DNA of 64,000 nucleotides from Gammaproteobacteria bacterium (GCA_947480335.1 CANKCB010000011.1:1-64000); one strand, 5' to 3'. Counted from the stretch's first letter, positions 40,916-50,554 are shown. The notes: generated by a model from the letters alone, not told the origin. Program-made: numbers and translations.

Positions 40916-41569
40916 ATGGATTACGAACAGGCACGTTTCAATATGATCGAGCAACAGGTACGAACCTGGGATGTGCTAGATCAACAAGTACTGGATCTGA
41001 TGGGATCCGTGCATCGGGAAGACTTTATTCCCGATACCTATAAAAAAGTGGCATTGGCAGACGTCAATATTCCCTTGTTGCATGATCAGGTGACAATGAC
41101 GCCTAAAGTTGAGGCTCGTGCACTACAGGCAGTGACCATTTCCACCACGGATAAAATACTGGAGATTGGCACCGGCTGTACCTATCTGACGACATTACTG
41201 GCAATGTCAGGCAAACACGTTGTCAGTGTGGACATTCATCCGGAATTTACCCAACAGGCGATTAAAAAATTATCTGACCACGCGGTTAAAAATGTTGAGT
41301 TACATACCGGTAATGCCGTAAACGGCTGGGCAGCTGGTGCACCCTATAATGTCATCATGGTTACCGGCTCCCTGCCAATCCTCAATCCTGAACTTGAACA
41401 GCAATTACAGGTTGGTGGACGACTGTTCGTTATTGTGGGCATGTCTCCGGTAATGAGCGCCATGCTGATCACACGTACAAGCAACAGCTCCTGGACACGC
41501 AAAGCTCTGTTTGAGACGGATTTACCCGCATTAATCGGCGCGGACACACCGGTCAAATTCAGATTCTAG
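40916..41569 (+). CDS. protein-L-isoaspartate O-methyltransferase family protein
   Basis: The 217-residue SAM-dependent methyltransferase begins ARFNMIEQQVRTWDVLDQQVL, seen in the Pcm-like proteins found beside tolC. The SAM-binding motif I is EIGTGCTYLTTLLA; standard Pcm has EIGTGSGYQ, so this is a diverged branch. VREDFIP-type and PLLHDQVTMTPKVEARAL follow. Repair of isoaspartate is the family function but is not certain for this branch. It is divergent from thiC and 15 bases before the rhodanese gene, in an operon that ends with tolC. Confidence 0.88.
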   Translation: MDYEQARFNMIEQQVRTWDVLDQQVLDLMGSVHREDFIPDTYKKVALADVNIPLLHDQVTMTPKVEARALQAVTISTTDKILEIGTGCTYLTTLLAMSGKHVVSVDIHPEFTQQAIKKLSDHAVKNVELHTGNAVNGWAAGAPYNVIMVTGSLPILNPELEQQLQVGGRLFVIVGMSPVMSAMLITRTSNSSWTRKALFETDLPALIGADTPVKFRF

Positions 41570-41584
41570 ATAGTGGTCTTTTAG

Positions 41585-41902
41585 ATGGACCGAATTAGCG
41601 TTGAAACCCTGAAAAATCAGCTGGACACCGGCATGTCCATTATTATGCTGGATGTTCGTGAACCCTGGGAGTACCAGATATGTCAAATTGAGGGTAGTGT
41701 CAACATACCCATGTCACAAATCGTTAGCAGAACTGCAGAACTGGACAAGGACGCAACGATCATTGTAATTTGCCATCATGGTTCCAGAAGTTACCAGGTT
41801 GCCTGTTATCTTGAAAGTTGTGGATTTTCGTGTCTGCAAAACCTTGAAGGTGGCATCAACGCCTGGGCAAGTACAGTTGACAGAACAATGGCCATCTATT
41901 GA
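41585..41902 (+). CDS. single-domain rhodanese-like sulfurtransferase
   Basis: The 105-residue protein is one rhodanese domain: LDVREPWEYQICQIEGSVNIPMS, the active-site loop CHHGSRS with the persulfide-forming Cys, and GGINAWAS. It would move sulfane sulfur, though the partner is unknown. It lies between pcm-like and tolC genes, a known gammaproteobacterial order. A second cysteine pair (SCGFSCL) sits near the C-terminus. Confidence 0.92.
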   Translation: MDRISVETLKNQLDTGMSIIMLDVREPWEYQICQIEGSVNIPMSQIVSRTAELDKDATIIVICHHGSRSYQVACYLESCGFSCLQNLEGGINAWASTVDRTMAIY

Positions 41903-41991
41903 TACTAGGGAATTTGAAATAATAATTTCATAACAGTTCCGGAATTCAGTTAACTACAATTATTTTCACTTAATTTAAGGATGTAAACCCG

Positions 41992-43350
41992 ATGACAAAC
42001 ACATCACGTTTTATTGCAAAGCTGTGGCCATGTATGGTTTTACTTCTGGTTTCCACGACCCAGTTTGCCAGTGCAACAGATTTGGTGGGCGTTTACAAAC
42101 TGGCCTTGAGCAGCGATCCACAATTTCAACAGATCGCCGCAAACAAACGTGCAGTTCTTGAAGACCGCCCACAGGCAATGTCTACCTTGTTACCACAAGT
42201 TAATCTTGCAGCGAATATTTCAGGAAACAGCAGCGAAAGAACTGGTTCCAATTCCGTAGGTTTTGGCGGTGGCGGTAAACTGGTGGATTTGTCCAAATCC
42301 AATTCGGATACGAGTGGTTACAGCTTGAACTTATCACAACATGTTTTCTATCTGGATGGTTATTATTTGCTTAAACAGGCTGACAGCAACATCAAGAAGG
42401 CTGATGCCGAATTGACTGCGGCGCAGATTGATCTAACCCTGCGTGTTTCTGTTACCTACTTTAATGTACTGGCGGCTATCGACAACCTGAGTTTCGCTGA
42501 AGCCGAGAAACGATCACTCAGTCGCCAACTTGAACAGGCAAAACAACGCTTTGATGTCGGGTTAACGGCTGTTACAGATGTGCAGGAAGCACAGGCTGGA
42601 TATGACCGTGCTGTTGCAGATGAAATACGTGCAACCAATGAAATTGATAATGCCCGTGAAGCTATGAGGGAAATAACCGGTGAATATCTGATGGATCTGA
42701 AGGGCTTGACTGACAAGATGCCGCTGGTCAGCCCTGAGCCAGCTGACATAGACTCCTGGTCAACTGGTGCGATGAGCAATAACCTGAATGTGATAGCGAG
42801 TATGCATACTGTAGAAATTGCACGCAATGAAATCAAGGTACAACAATCTGGTCATATGCCGACGGTCGACTTGACCGCGAGACGAACCTATAACAAATCA
42901 GATACCAGTGGTGACAGCAAAAATACCACTAACACTATTGGCCTTGAACTGAACGTACCATTGTACTCAGGTGGACTGGTTTCATCCAGAACGCGCGCAT
43001 CGCATGAAAGGCTGGAACAACAACTGGAAGCTCTTGAACAGATAAGACGCCAGGTTCACCGCCAAGCACGCGAATCCTATCTCGGAGTAATGTCAGGAAT
43101 CAGCCAGATAACCGCATTGCAACAGGCTGTACATTCAAGTGAAGTTGCTCTGGATGCAACCCGGGCAGGATTTGAAGTGGGAACACGAACTGCAGTAGAT
43201 GTCGTGCAGTCTGAACGGGCAACATTCCAGGCCAAACGGGATCTGTCACGCGCAAGATATGACTACATAGTCAACTCTCTTACCCTGAAAAAAGCAGCCG
43301 GCATACTCACAATAGATGATATTGAACAGATTAATCAGTGGTTGAATTAG
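41992..43350 (+). CDS. tolC: TolC family outer-membrane efflux protein
   Basis: TolC forms the trimeric outer-membrane tunnel for type I secretion and drug efflux. The 452-residue precursor has a signal peptide cut likely after FASA, then two OEP repeats (about 30-230 and 250-445). LVGVYKLALSSDPQF, the long alanine-, leucine- and glutamine-rich helices and VGTRTAVDVVQSERATFQAKRDLSRARYDYI (seen as VGTRTAVDVVQ and ARYDYI) match TolC. A glycine-rich loop, GFGGGG, lies near residue 85. AAGGATG precedes the start. Confidence 0.95.
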   Translation: MTNTSRFIAKLWPCMVLLLVSTTQFASATDLVGVYKLALSSDPQFQQIAANKRAVLEDRPQAMSTLLPQVNLAANISGNSSERTGSNSVGFGGGGKLVDLSKSNSDTSGYSLNLSQHVFYLDGYYLLKQADSNIKKADAELTAAQIDLTLRVSVTYFNVLAAIDNLSFAEAEKRSLSRQLEQAKQRFDVGLTAVTDVQEAQAGYDRAVADEIRATNEIDNAREAMREITGEYLMDLKGLTDKMPLVSPEPADIDSWSTGAMSNNLNVIASMHTVEIARNEIKVQQSGHMPTVDLTARRTYNKSDTSGDSKNTTNTIGLELNVPLYSGGLVSSRTRASHERLEQQLEALEQIRRQVHRQARESYLGVMSGISQITALQQAVHSSEVALDATRAGFEVGTRTAVDVVQSERATFQAKRDLSRARYDYIVNSLTLKKAAGILTIDDIEQINQWLN

Positions 43351-43356
43351 TAATAT

Positions 43357-43370
43357 CTGGCGCGCGCCAG
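43357..43370. terminator. GC-rich palindrome between convergent genes
   Basis: CTGGCGCGCGCCAG is a perfect 14-base palindrome, 6 bases after the tolC stop and 5 before the kinase stop. Its strength and site suggest a two-way terminator, though T-runs are short. Confidence 0.45.
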
Positions 43371-43375
43371 TTTAC

Positions 43376-45409
43376 TCAGCCCGTGATCGCCTGAATGGTT
43401 GTAACCAGTGTTGATTTTTTAACCGGTTTGCTCAGATGAGTGTTGCATCCTGCTTCAAGACACAGATCAATTTCTTCCTTGATAGCATGAGCCGTTAGCG
43501 CAATTATCTGCACGCCGTTTTCTCGTGACGATTGCTTCTCCAACTGCCTGATTTTACGAGTTGCTTCTCGCCCGTCCATTACCGGCATTTGTACGTCCAT
43601 CAGAACAATATCATACAGCTCTCGCTCAAACTGTTTGACCGCTTCCTCACCATTTTCAGCTTCATCTACAGTATATGGTAATTTTTTCAGATAGGTTTTT
43701 ACCAGTAATCGATTGTCTGAACTATCATCTACCAGCAGGATTCTTAACGGTTTAATCTGGCTCTGATCGGGTTCCGGGCTAACCAGTGATTTTTTAATCT
43801 CATCATGTGATAACGCATTGATAAGCTGGTGCGTAAGCTCTTTTTTCTTGACTGGACGAGTCAAATACATCTGTAACTTTTCAGACGCATTGCCGGAGTT
43901 TTGTAAACGATTGAGTGAAGAAGGATTTAACATTAGAATCACAGGCAATGTAGCGTTAGTCGCCTTGATTCTGTGCATCAGAGTAAAACCATCCATATCA
44001 GGCAAATCAGTATTTGTCAGAACCAGATCACAGCTCGTCGATGTCGAGTTACCCAGCGATTCAAGAGCAGAATCAGCGTTGCGAAAGGGTATAATTTCTG
44101 CTCCGAGATACTTGATATATTTGTTTAGAACATTCTGACTGCTCTCATTCACGTCTACCAGCATGATTCTTTTTCCTGTCAGACTGCCCTGTTGCTTCAG
44201 GATGTTATCCGGATGTTTTGTCATAACCGGAATATCCACCCTGAGTACAAAACAACTACCCACGTTCAGTTCACTTTCCGCCCAGATTTTACCGCCCATC
44301 ATCTCAACCAGACGTCGTGATATAGTCAAGCCCAGACCTGTACCACCATATTTACGAGTCGTAGATGAATCTGCCTGAGTAAAACTGGCAAAAATTAATT
44401 CAAGCTTGTCTGCGGGTATTCCGGTTCCGGTATCCCGCACTGAAATCTCTACCATACCAGTATTATTTAGACCGGAAAGGTCATGCAGGCTTTCCTTGAT
44501 CGTAACGACAATTTCACCTTTTTCAGTAAATTTAAGAGCATTACTAATCAGGTTCAGTAATATCTGTCTCAAGCGGGAGGGATCACCCAGTCTGATCGGT
44601 TTGAGATAAGGCTCGATGTCACAAATCAGTTCTACACCTTTTTCTGCTGCCTTCAGTGCATAAATTTCTGTGGATTCTTCCAGAATATCAACAAGATTGA
44701 ATTCGATGGTTTCCAGCTGCAGCTGGTTAGCCTCAATTTTTGATAAATCCAGAATATCGTTGACCAGGCTTAATAATGTATCCCCTGCTCGTTTAAAAAC
44801 GCTAACATATTTTTTTTGTTCGAAATCCAGACTGGTCTCAGCCAGTAAATCGGACATGCCGATAATGGCATTAAGAGGTGTTCTGATCTCATGACTCATG
44901 CTGGCCAAAAAGCTGGATTTCATCAAGGACGCCTTTAATGCTTCATCTCTGGCGTGTGCAAGCTCTACAGTTTGTTCATGTACTTTGGCTTCAATTACAA
45001 TATTTCGATCCCTTAATTGGCGTTCCTGTTCATCTCTGGTTTTTACAACTGCTATCAACAACAGGGTAACACCCGTACCAATCAGTATTGAAATATAGAT
45101 AAGACTTTTATCGATTTCATCCCAAGGGACCTGTTTTAATACCGAGAGCTTGATAGAGTATAGCGGGAACTGAGTAATACCTTCCTCAACCAGGCTGGCT
45201 ATTGTCCAGTCTTGCCTGACTGCATTATTATTCTGAAACAGAAATTGACGTCCACCGAGACCAGCTGAATCACTGAGTAGCATGACGGATAAATTGGTAT
45301 TGCCGATATTTTCACCAATCAGTTTACTGGTGTTTATCATTATGGCCACAAACCCGTTAATTGTTTGTGTGTTTTGTACCGTCAGAGACGGAGATCGAAC
45401 AGCCTTCAA
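43376..45409 (-). CDS. hybrid sensor histidine kinase, downstream part of a frameshifted gene
   Basis: This 677-residue frame is the main part of a CHASE-type hybrid kinase; its start (TTG 45409) is not a real one, as the frame continues upstream to join the piece at 45460-45933. It holds the second half of the CHASE domain (about 1-95), a membrane helix (about 103-122), a coiled coil, the HisKA box with His173 in MSHEIRTPLN, the HATPase domain ending GGTGLGLTISRRLVEMMGG and two receiver domains. The first lacks the usual phospho-acceptor Asp (Asn in LTNTDLPDMDG); the second is intact, with Asp605 in LMDVQMPVMDG and a conserved Lys in LSKPV. See the upstream piece for the frameshift. Confidence 0.85.
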   Translation of the reverse strand: MKAVRSPSLTVQNTQTINGFVAIMINTSKLIGENIGNTNLSVMLLSDSAGLGGRQFLFQNNNAVRQDWTIASLVEEGITQFPLYSIKLSVLKQVPWDEIDKSLIYISILIGTGVTLLLIAVVKTRDEQERQLRDRNIVIEAKVHEQTVELAHARDEALKASLMKSSFLASMSHEIRTPLNAIIGMSDLLAETSLDFEQKKYVSVFKRAGDTLLSLVNDILDLSKIEANQLQLETIEFNLVDILEESTEIYALKAAEKGVELICDIEPYLKPIRLGDPSRLRQILLNLISNALKFTEKGEIVVTIKESLHDLSGLNNTGMVEISVRDTGTGIPADKLELIFASFTQADSSTTRKYGGTGLGLTISRRLVEMMGGKIWAESELNVGSCFVLRVDIPVMTKHPDNILKQQGSLTGKRIMLVDVNESSQNVLNKYIKYLGAEIIPFRNADSALESLGNSTSTSCDLVLTNTDLPDMDGFTLMHRIKATNATLPVILMLNPSSLNRLQNSGNASEKLQMYLTRPVKKKELTHQLINALSHDEIKKSLVSPEPDQSQIKPLRILLVDDSSDNRLLVKTYLKKLPYTVDEAENGEEAVKQFERELYDIVLMDVQMPVMDGREATRKIRQLEKQSSRENGVQIIALTAHAIKEEIDLCLEAGCNTHLSKPVKKSTLVTTIQAITG

Positions 45410-45459
45410 TATCCAGTAGGCTTTCCAGCCATTGACAACAAAACCAGAATCCAGAGTAA

Positions 45460-45933
45460 CTACCGAGTTTTTTCAGACAGCTCATTAAGGGCATTGGAGT
45501 AAGCCTCGTTACCGAGCAATTCTGTCTCTGGCCTGCCTTGTATACTGTTACGGACGGACTGATATTTTATGACGAAAGTATCACCAGTACCTTCGACCTG
45601 TCGCGTAGTGTAAACAGCCCCTTCCATGAACGGGTGCAACCCCAACAATGAACCCGAAATAATAGAATATTGTTGTTCGGTTAAATCTGAACTGGTTTCG
45701 AGAAAGGCCGCCAGACTGTTCAGTGAGTCATTAGCTGTCTGGACGTTTCTCGCTACAGTGTCCTTGATGGAACTGGAGGCCAACGCAAATTCGCGTTTTT
45801 CAGACTCCAGACTGTTATTCCAGGTAATGAATAGCAGAATGATACTAAATGCCACTCCCAGCGCCAGGGCAGCAAGATAGTTTATCCAAACCTTATTCTG
45901 CTTGTTGTTCATCAAACTGTTATTCAAAAACAA
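45460..45933 (-). CDS. CHASE domain and first membrane helix of the hybrid kinase, upstream part
   Basis: This 157-residue frame starts MFLNNSLMNNKQNKVW and has a membrane helix at about 19-38, followed by the first half of a CHASE sensor domain (periplasmic ligand binding) up to YSNALNELSEKTR, where it meets TAG at 45462-45460. Just before, six A's (45468-45473 on the minus strand) form a run. One more A would restore the frame and run on through VVTLDSGFVVNGWKAYWIL into the kinase at 45409. So the two frames are one gene with a one-base loss: a pseudogene, a phase-variable switch or a read error. It overlaps the HPt gene by 14 bases. Confidence 0.8.
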   Translation of the reverse strand: MFLNNSLMNNKQNKVWINYLAALALGVAFSIILLFITWNNSLESEKREFALASSSIKDTVARNVQTANDSLNSLAAFLETSSDLTEQQYSIISGSLLGLHPFMEGAVYTTRQVEGTGDTFVIKYQSVRNSIQGRPETELLGNEAYSNALNELSEKTR

Positions 45934-46225
45934 CCTTTACCCTGTCCAGATAATCTGCCATGCCGGATATTAATTCCGGTATTCCATCAGTTTCCCCAGC
46001 CTTGGCTTTTTTCTCAATAGCCTCACCGATTGCTGATAGTTGGTGGAATCCGTATCCACCTCCCACTCCTTTCAAGCTATGGCCAATAGATTTCAGAGTA
46101 TCCAGCTTGTTATTGGCCAGAGCTTCATTCAACAAGTTAACATCCTTGCGCCGATTGTTCAAAAAACCAGGTATTAATTCCTCAAGATCCTTGTCAATAG
46201 AAACGACAATCTTCTCAGGACTCAT
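45920..46225 (-). CDS. HPt domain phosphotransfer protein
   Basis: The 101-residue protein is a single histidine phosphotransfer domain: a four-helix bundle with the phospho-accepting His49 in IGHSLKGVGGGYGF, the expected HxxKG pattern. Such proteins pass phosphoryl groups from the receiver of a hybrid kinase to a response regulator. It lies between the sigma-54 regulator (upstream) and the hybrid kinase, overlapping the latter, so the three should form one phosphorelay. Confidence 0.9.
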   Translation of the reverse strand: MSPEKIVVSIDKDLEELIPGFLNNRRKDVNLLNEALANNKLDTLKSIGHSLKGVGGGYGFHQLSAIGEAIEKKAKAGETDGIPELISGMADYLDRVKVVFE

Positions 46226-46266
46226 GTTACATTATCCCCTCTGTTATGATTATTGTTACTGCATGA

Positions 46267-47628
46267 TTATCTGAAATCTGCAGGATTAAGATTATGCTGG
46301 TTCAATAATTTATAAAACTCGGTTCTATTCCTGTCGGCGATCTTTGCCGCATTTGCAACATGTCCATTCGCTATTCTCAAAACACCAATAAGATAGTTTT
46401 TTTCAAATTCTCTTCTGGCCTCTTTCAGCGTACGGATTTCACCAGGTTTTTCCTGTAACACGCTTCTGGCAAGACTTAGCGGTATTGTGTCAGCTTTATT
46501 TAACGTGGCGCAAATATCGACTACATTTATCAACTGCCTGATGTTACCAGGCCAGGGAGCTGAAACCAGGTATTGCATTGCATCCGGAGCAAAACGTTTT
46601 TCAGTTTTATGGTTATCCTGAGCATATCGTTTCAGAAAGTGATTAATCAGTAATGGGGTATCCTCCTGACGTTCACTCAGTGCGGGTATATGAAACGGTA
46701 CCACTTTCAGGCGATAGTAGAGATCTTCACGAAATTCACCCAGTTGTACCTTCTCTTCGATATTCCGATGGGAAGCAGAAATTATTCTTACATCGACCGG
46801 ATAGGATTTGGATGAACCAACAGGGCGAACTTCAAAGTCCTGTAAGACCCGCAATAATTTTACCTGTAATGACAAGGGCATATCGCCAATTTCATCCAGG
46901 AATAAGGTTCCGCCATTGGCGGCATGGAATAAACCGTCATGTTTGGCTATAGCGCCACTAAATGCCCCTTTTTCGTGACCAAACAATTCAGATTCCAGTA
47001 GCTGTTCCGGTATTGCCCCGCAGTTTATAGCAATAAAGGGCTTGTCCTTGCGGGGGCTGGCCTGGTGGATAGCCTGGGCAAAAACTTCCTTGCCCGTACC
47101 CGTAGCGCCCGTGATAAAAATCGTTACATTGCTGTCTGCGATCAGCTGGGCCAGTTCAATCCGTTCGGCCATCAGCTGGCTACAATAAACTATCTTGTCT
47201 GAAAAATTATGTTCACCCGGCTTGCCAGAAGGGCGTCGCAGATAGCGTTTAACATTTTCAATCAGTTCGATCTTTTCGATTGGTTTTGTAAGAAACGCCG
47301 CACTTCCCATGTGGGTGGCCTTGACGGCATCAGGAATGCCCGCCTGACCACTGAGTATGATCACCGGCAGCATGGGATTGGTCTTATGAAGACTGGACAT
47401 TAATTCAAGTCCGTTCATACCATCCATAAAAAGGTCAGTGATGACCAGAGAGGGGGCTGATCCTGTTATCTTTTCAAATGCTTCGCTTCCTGATAATGCC
47501 GTTACCACATCAAATCCTGCTGCGGTAAGCCACTTTGACATTACCACAAGAATCTCATCGTCATCATCAACGACAACAATTTTATGGGTATAATCAGTTT
47601 TGTTATCCAAAGGAAAATAGTTCTCCAT
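46267..47628 (-). CDS. sigma-54-dependent response regulator (NtrC family)
   Basis: The 453-residue protein has an N-terminal receiver (acidic pocket Asp21-Asp23, phospho-Asp65 in ITDLFMDG, Lys115), a AAA+ sigma-54 interaction domain with Walker A GATGTGKE at about 172-179 and the loop GAFSGA at 221-226 (a Ser variant of GAFTGA), and a C-terminal Fis-type helix-turn-helix within NAAKIADRNRTEFYKLL. It should activate sigma-54 promoters when phosphorylated, likely through the neighbouring HPt protein and kinase. It starts 8 bases after glmS, so it may be co-transcribed with it. Confidence 0.93.
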   Translation of the reverse strand: MENYFPLDNKTDYTHKIVVVDDDDEILVVMSKWLTAAGFDVVTALSGSEAFEKITGSAPSLVITDLFMDGMNGLELMSSLHKTNPMLPVIILSGQAGIPDAVKATHMGSAAFLTKPIEKIELIENVKRYLRRPSGKPGEHNFSDKIVYCSQLMAERIELAQLIADSNVTIFITGATGTGKEVFAQAIHQASPRKDKPFIAINCGAIPEQLLESELFGHEKGAFSGAIAKHDGLFHAANGGTLFLDEIGDMPLSLQVKLLRVLQDFEVRPVGSSKSYPVDVRIISASHRNIEEKVQLGEFREDLYYRLKVVPFHIPALSERQEDTPLLINHFLKRYAQDNHKTEKRFAPDAMQYLVSAPWPGNIRQLINVVDICATLNKADTIPLSLARSVLQEKPGEIRTLKEARREFEKNYLIGVLRIANGHVANAAKIADRNRTEFYKLLNQHNLNPADFR

Positions 47629-47636
47629 AGGCTGTT

Positions 47637-49472
47637 TTATTCAACTGTTACAGATTTTGCCAGATTTCTGGGCTGGTCAACGTCTGCCCCTTTAAAAACT
47701 GCAACATGGTATGCAAACAGTTGTAGAGGAACAGTGTAGATTATCGGGGCGATATAATCATCTACGGTAGAAACCTCAATTTTATGTAGTTGATCTATAG
47801 AGTCCAGCGAAATGCCAGAGTCTGCAAATACGTAAAGTTCCCCTCCCCTGGCCTTTACTTCCTGAAGGTTTGATTCCAGTTTTTTCAGCAAATCATTTTT
47901 AGGGGCAACTGCAATTACCGGCATGTTTTCATCAACCAGAGCAAGCGGACCATGTTTTAATTCTCCTGCAGCGTAAGCTTCGGCATGAATATAGGAGATT
48001 TCCTTTAGTTTTAATGCACCTTCCATGGCAATAGGTAACATGCTACCCCGACCCAGGTATAGGGCATGATGTTTCTGCGCAAATCTTTCTGCCATACGAC
48101 TAATCTGTGGATCCAGTTCCAGTATGTGATTAATTCTTCCGGGCAGGCTTTCAAGTAATCCAATCAAGTGTTTTTCCAGATCACTTGTCATGCCTTTTCG
48201 CTTAGCGAGTGATAATACCAGCAACATCAAAGCAGTTAATTGAGTTGTAAATGCCTTGGTGGACGCCACACCTATTTCAATACCAGCGCGTGTTAGCAAA
48301 ACCAGATCGGATCCTCTGGTCATGGAACTTTCAGGTACATTACAGATTGTTAATGTAGCCAGGTATCCTCTTGAGCGGGCTACCTTTAGTGCGGCTAGTG
48401 TGTCGGCTGTTTCTCCTGACTGGGAAATGGCCACAAACAGTGTGCCTGGATAGACAAAAGTGTCCCGATACCTGAACTCACTGGCGATATCAACGACACA
48501 GGGAATTTTTGCAATTGATTCAATCCAGTAACGGGCTGTTAATCCAGCATGAAAACTGGTGCCACAGGCAACGATATGTACCGCTTTTACCTTGTCGAAC
48601 AGATTGCCGGCCTTCTCACCAAATATATTTTCCACAACCCCTTCAGTCAGGATTCTGCCTTCAAGCGTTTCGGCTATAGCGGCCGGCTGGTTATAAATTT
48701 CCTTCAACATGTAATGTTTGAAACCGGCTTTATCCGAAATTCCGTCAACCAGGCTGGTGGTAATAATTTGCCTTTGTTGTCTCAGTCCATTTTGATCGTA
48801 GATGTTAATACCATCAGTCAAATTGATATCTGCAACATCCCCTTCTTCGAGAAGTATATAACGACGTGTTACAGGTAATAAGGCATAGATATCCGAGGCG
48901 ATATAGTAACCATCATCAGCCAGTCCAATGATCAGAGGACTGCCATGACGTGTTGCAATCAAGTGATCAGGCTGGTCACTGAATATTACGCCAAGAGCGA
49001 ATGCACCTTCCAGCAAAGCAATGGTTTTTAACACTGCTTGCAGCGGTTTCATACCGTGAGTCACATGGTAGTGAATTTCATTCACTACCACTTCAGAATC
49101 TGTCTCTGATACAAAGCTGTAGCCTCGTTCAATCTGGCTCTGGCGTAGTAAATGATGGTTTTCAACAATGCCATTGTGAACCAGAGCGACCTTGCCCTGA
49201 CAGATATGCGGATGTGCATTTACGACACTAGGTCTACCGTGAGTGGCCCAGCGTGTATGTGCTATACCGGTACGACCATATAATGGATTGAGTTTTAATG
49301 CATTCGCGAGGTTGGATACTTTACCGAGTATTTTTTCTGATTTGATCGCAGAATTGCCATCAATTATGGCCATACCGGCAGAGTCATAACCCCTGTATTC
49401 AAGGCGCTGCAATCCTTCAAGCAGAACTGGCCAGACATCCTGTCTTGATAGCGCGCCAACAATCCCACACAT
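47637..49472 (-). CDS. glmS: glutamine--fructose-6-phosphate aminotransferase
   Basis: GlmS makes glucosamine-6-phosphate from fructose-6-phosphate and glutamine, the entry to peptidoglycan and LPS precursors. The 611-residue enzyme begins MCGIVGA, whose Cys becomes the N-terminal nucleophile; the frame extends two codons upstream but ATG at 49472 must be the start. The glutaminase domain fills about 1-220 (with RLEYRGYDSAG and HTRWATHG), and two SIS isomerase domains follow with CGTSFHAG, SQSGETADTL and GRGSMLPIAMEGALKLKE. Signalling genes follow it. glmU is not adjacent. Confidence 0.98.
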   Translation of the reverse strand: MCGIVGALSRQDVWPVLLEGLQRLEYRGYDSAGMAIIDGNSAIKSEKILGKVSNLANALKLNPLYGRTGIAHTRWATHGRPSVVNAHPHICQGKVALVHNGIVENHHLLRQSQIERGYSFVSETDSEVVVNEIHYHVTHGMKPLQAVLKTIALLEGAFALGVIFSDQPDHLIATRHGSPLIIGLADDGYYIASDIYALLPVTRRYILLEEGDVADINLTDGINIYDQNGLRQQRQIITTSLVDGISDKAGFKHYMLKEIYNQPAAIAETLEGRILTEGVVENIFGEKAGNLFDKVKAVHIVACGTSFHAGLTARYWIESIAKIPCVVDIASEFRYRDTFVYPGTLFVAISQSGETADTLAALKVARSRGYLATLTICNVPESSMTRGSDLVLLTRAGIEIGVASTKAFTTQLTALMLLVLSLAKRKGMTSDLEKHLIGLLESLPGRINHILELDPQISRMAERFAQKHHALYLGRGSMLPIAMEGALKLKEISYIHAEAYAAGELKHGPLALVDENMPVIAVAPKNDLLKKLESNLQEVKARGGELYVFADSGISLDSIDQLHKIEVSTVDDYIAPIIYTVPLQLFAYHVAVFKGADVDQPRNLAKSVTVE

Positions 49473-49682
49473 ATTCAAAACCCTCTCATCCGTATCATTA
49501 CGGATACAAGCGACGATTAATTTACTTCAGGTCTGCAAACAAATAAGCTGTTTATTCAAACAGGCAGCTAGAAGGCAAGCAAGCCAGATAGACATTTTTT
49601 ATACTATAATTCTACCTGATGTATACAGGGAAGTACGACAATTGATCCTGGCTTTTAGTACAGGCCAATTTGAATGGTGAGG

Positions 49683-49760
<78 letters not shown>

Positions 49761-49908
49761 AAAATATAATCATGAATCCAGTTATTTAGTAACTGATTAT
49801 TTTGAAAATCCTTTAATTGAATTGTCGGAAGTGACCTATTACGGTAACAATTCGATCGGATCAACTGCAAGGAATTGAAAATCCTATTAAATACGGATAT
49901 GAATAAAT

Positions 49909-50265
49909 CTAGCGCTTTAAGAGATCCAGTACCTGCTCCAGTTCATTACGTAACTGCCGGATAATCTGCTGACTCTGGTTGGAATCATCTTTTGCTTCCG
50001 TACCAGAAAGACGTAGCCTGGCTCCACCAATGGTGAAGCCATGTTCATACAGTAAACTACGTATTTGACGTATGATGATGACATCATGTCTCTGGTAATA
50101 ACGACGATTACCTCGACGTTTCAAAGGTTTCAGTTGCGGAAATTCCTGCTCCCAGTAACGTAATACATGCGGCTTGACCGCACATAAATCACTCACTTCA
50201 CCAATCGTAAAGTAGCGCTTCCCCGGGATTGCGGGTAATTCTGTATTATTGGATGCTTCCAGCAT
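49909..50265 (-). CDS. MerR family transcriptional regulator
   Basis: The 118-residue protein has the MerR-type winged helix-turn-helix at about 18-85: [20 protein letters not shown], then [20 protein letters not shown] short dimerisation helix ends it, without metal-binding cysteines, so it is not a metal sensor. Its place right after ihfA, with a 20-base overlap, is conserved in gammaproteobacteria, but target genes are not known. Confidence 0.9.
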   Translation of the reverse strand: MLEASNNTELPAIPGKRYFTIGEVSDLCAVKPHVLRYWEQEFPQLKPLKRRGNRRYYQRHDVIIIRQIRSLLYEHGFTIGGARLRLSGTEAKDDSNQSQQIIRQLRNELEQVLDLLKR

Positions 50266-50548
50266 AAGCCTCTACTCGCGCCTTTAGTTTTTGTCCAGGT
50301 CTGAATGTCACAACCCTTCGTGCACTGATGGGGATTTCCTCACCGGTTTTAGGGTTTCTACCTGGACGTTGATTTTTATCACGCAGGTCAAAATTTCCGA
50401 AACCGGATAATTTTACCTGCCTACCATTTTCAAGAGACGATCTGATTTCCTCGAAAAACATTTCAACCAGCTCTTTCGCCTCTCTTTTATTCAGGCCAAG
50501 CTCCTGATACAACATTTCTGCCATATCTGCTTTTGTTAACGCCGCCAT
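50246..50548 (-). CDS. ihfA: integration host factor subunit alpha
   Basis: IhfA pairs with IhfB to bend DNA sharply at recombination, replication and sigma-54 promoters. The 100-residue HU-fold protein has [20 protein letters not shown] at the start and [20 protein letters not shown] (20 residues) with the intercalating Pro in the beta arm. The gene follows pheT after 6 bases, as in E. coli. IHF would assist the sigma-54 regulator in this window in the usual way. Confidence 0.97.
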   Translation of the reverse strand: MAALTKADMAEMLYQELGLNKREAKELVEMFFEEIRSSLENGRQVKLSGFGNFDLRDKNQRPGRNPKTGEEIPISARRVVTFRPGQKLKARVEAYAGSIQ

Positions 50549-50554
50549 GATTGT

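Noticed and set aside
45468-45474. Canonical A-AAA-AAC slippery heptamer for programmed -1 frameshifting in the kinase gene
   Set aside because: The seven bases are present, but in the upstream frame the codons are GAA AAA ACT, so the heptamer is not in the needed phase; a single-base loss explains it better.
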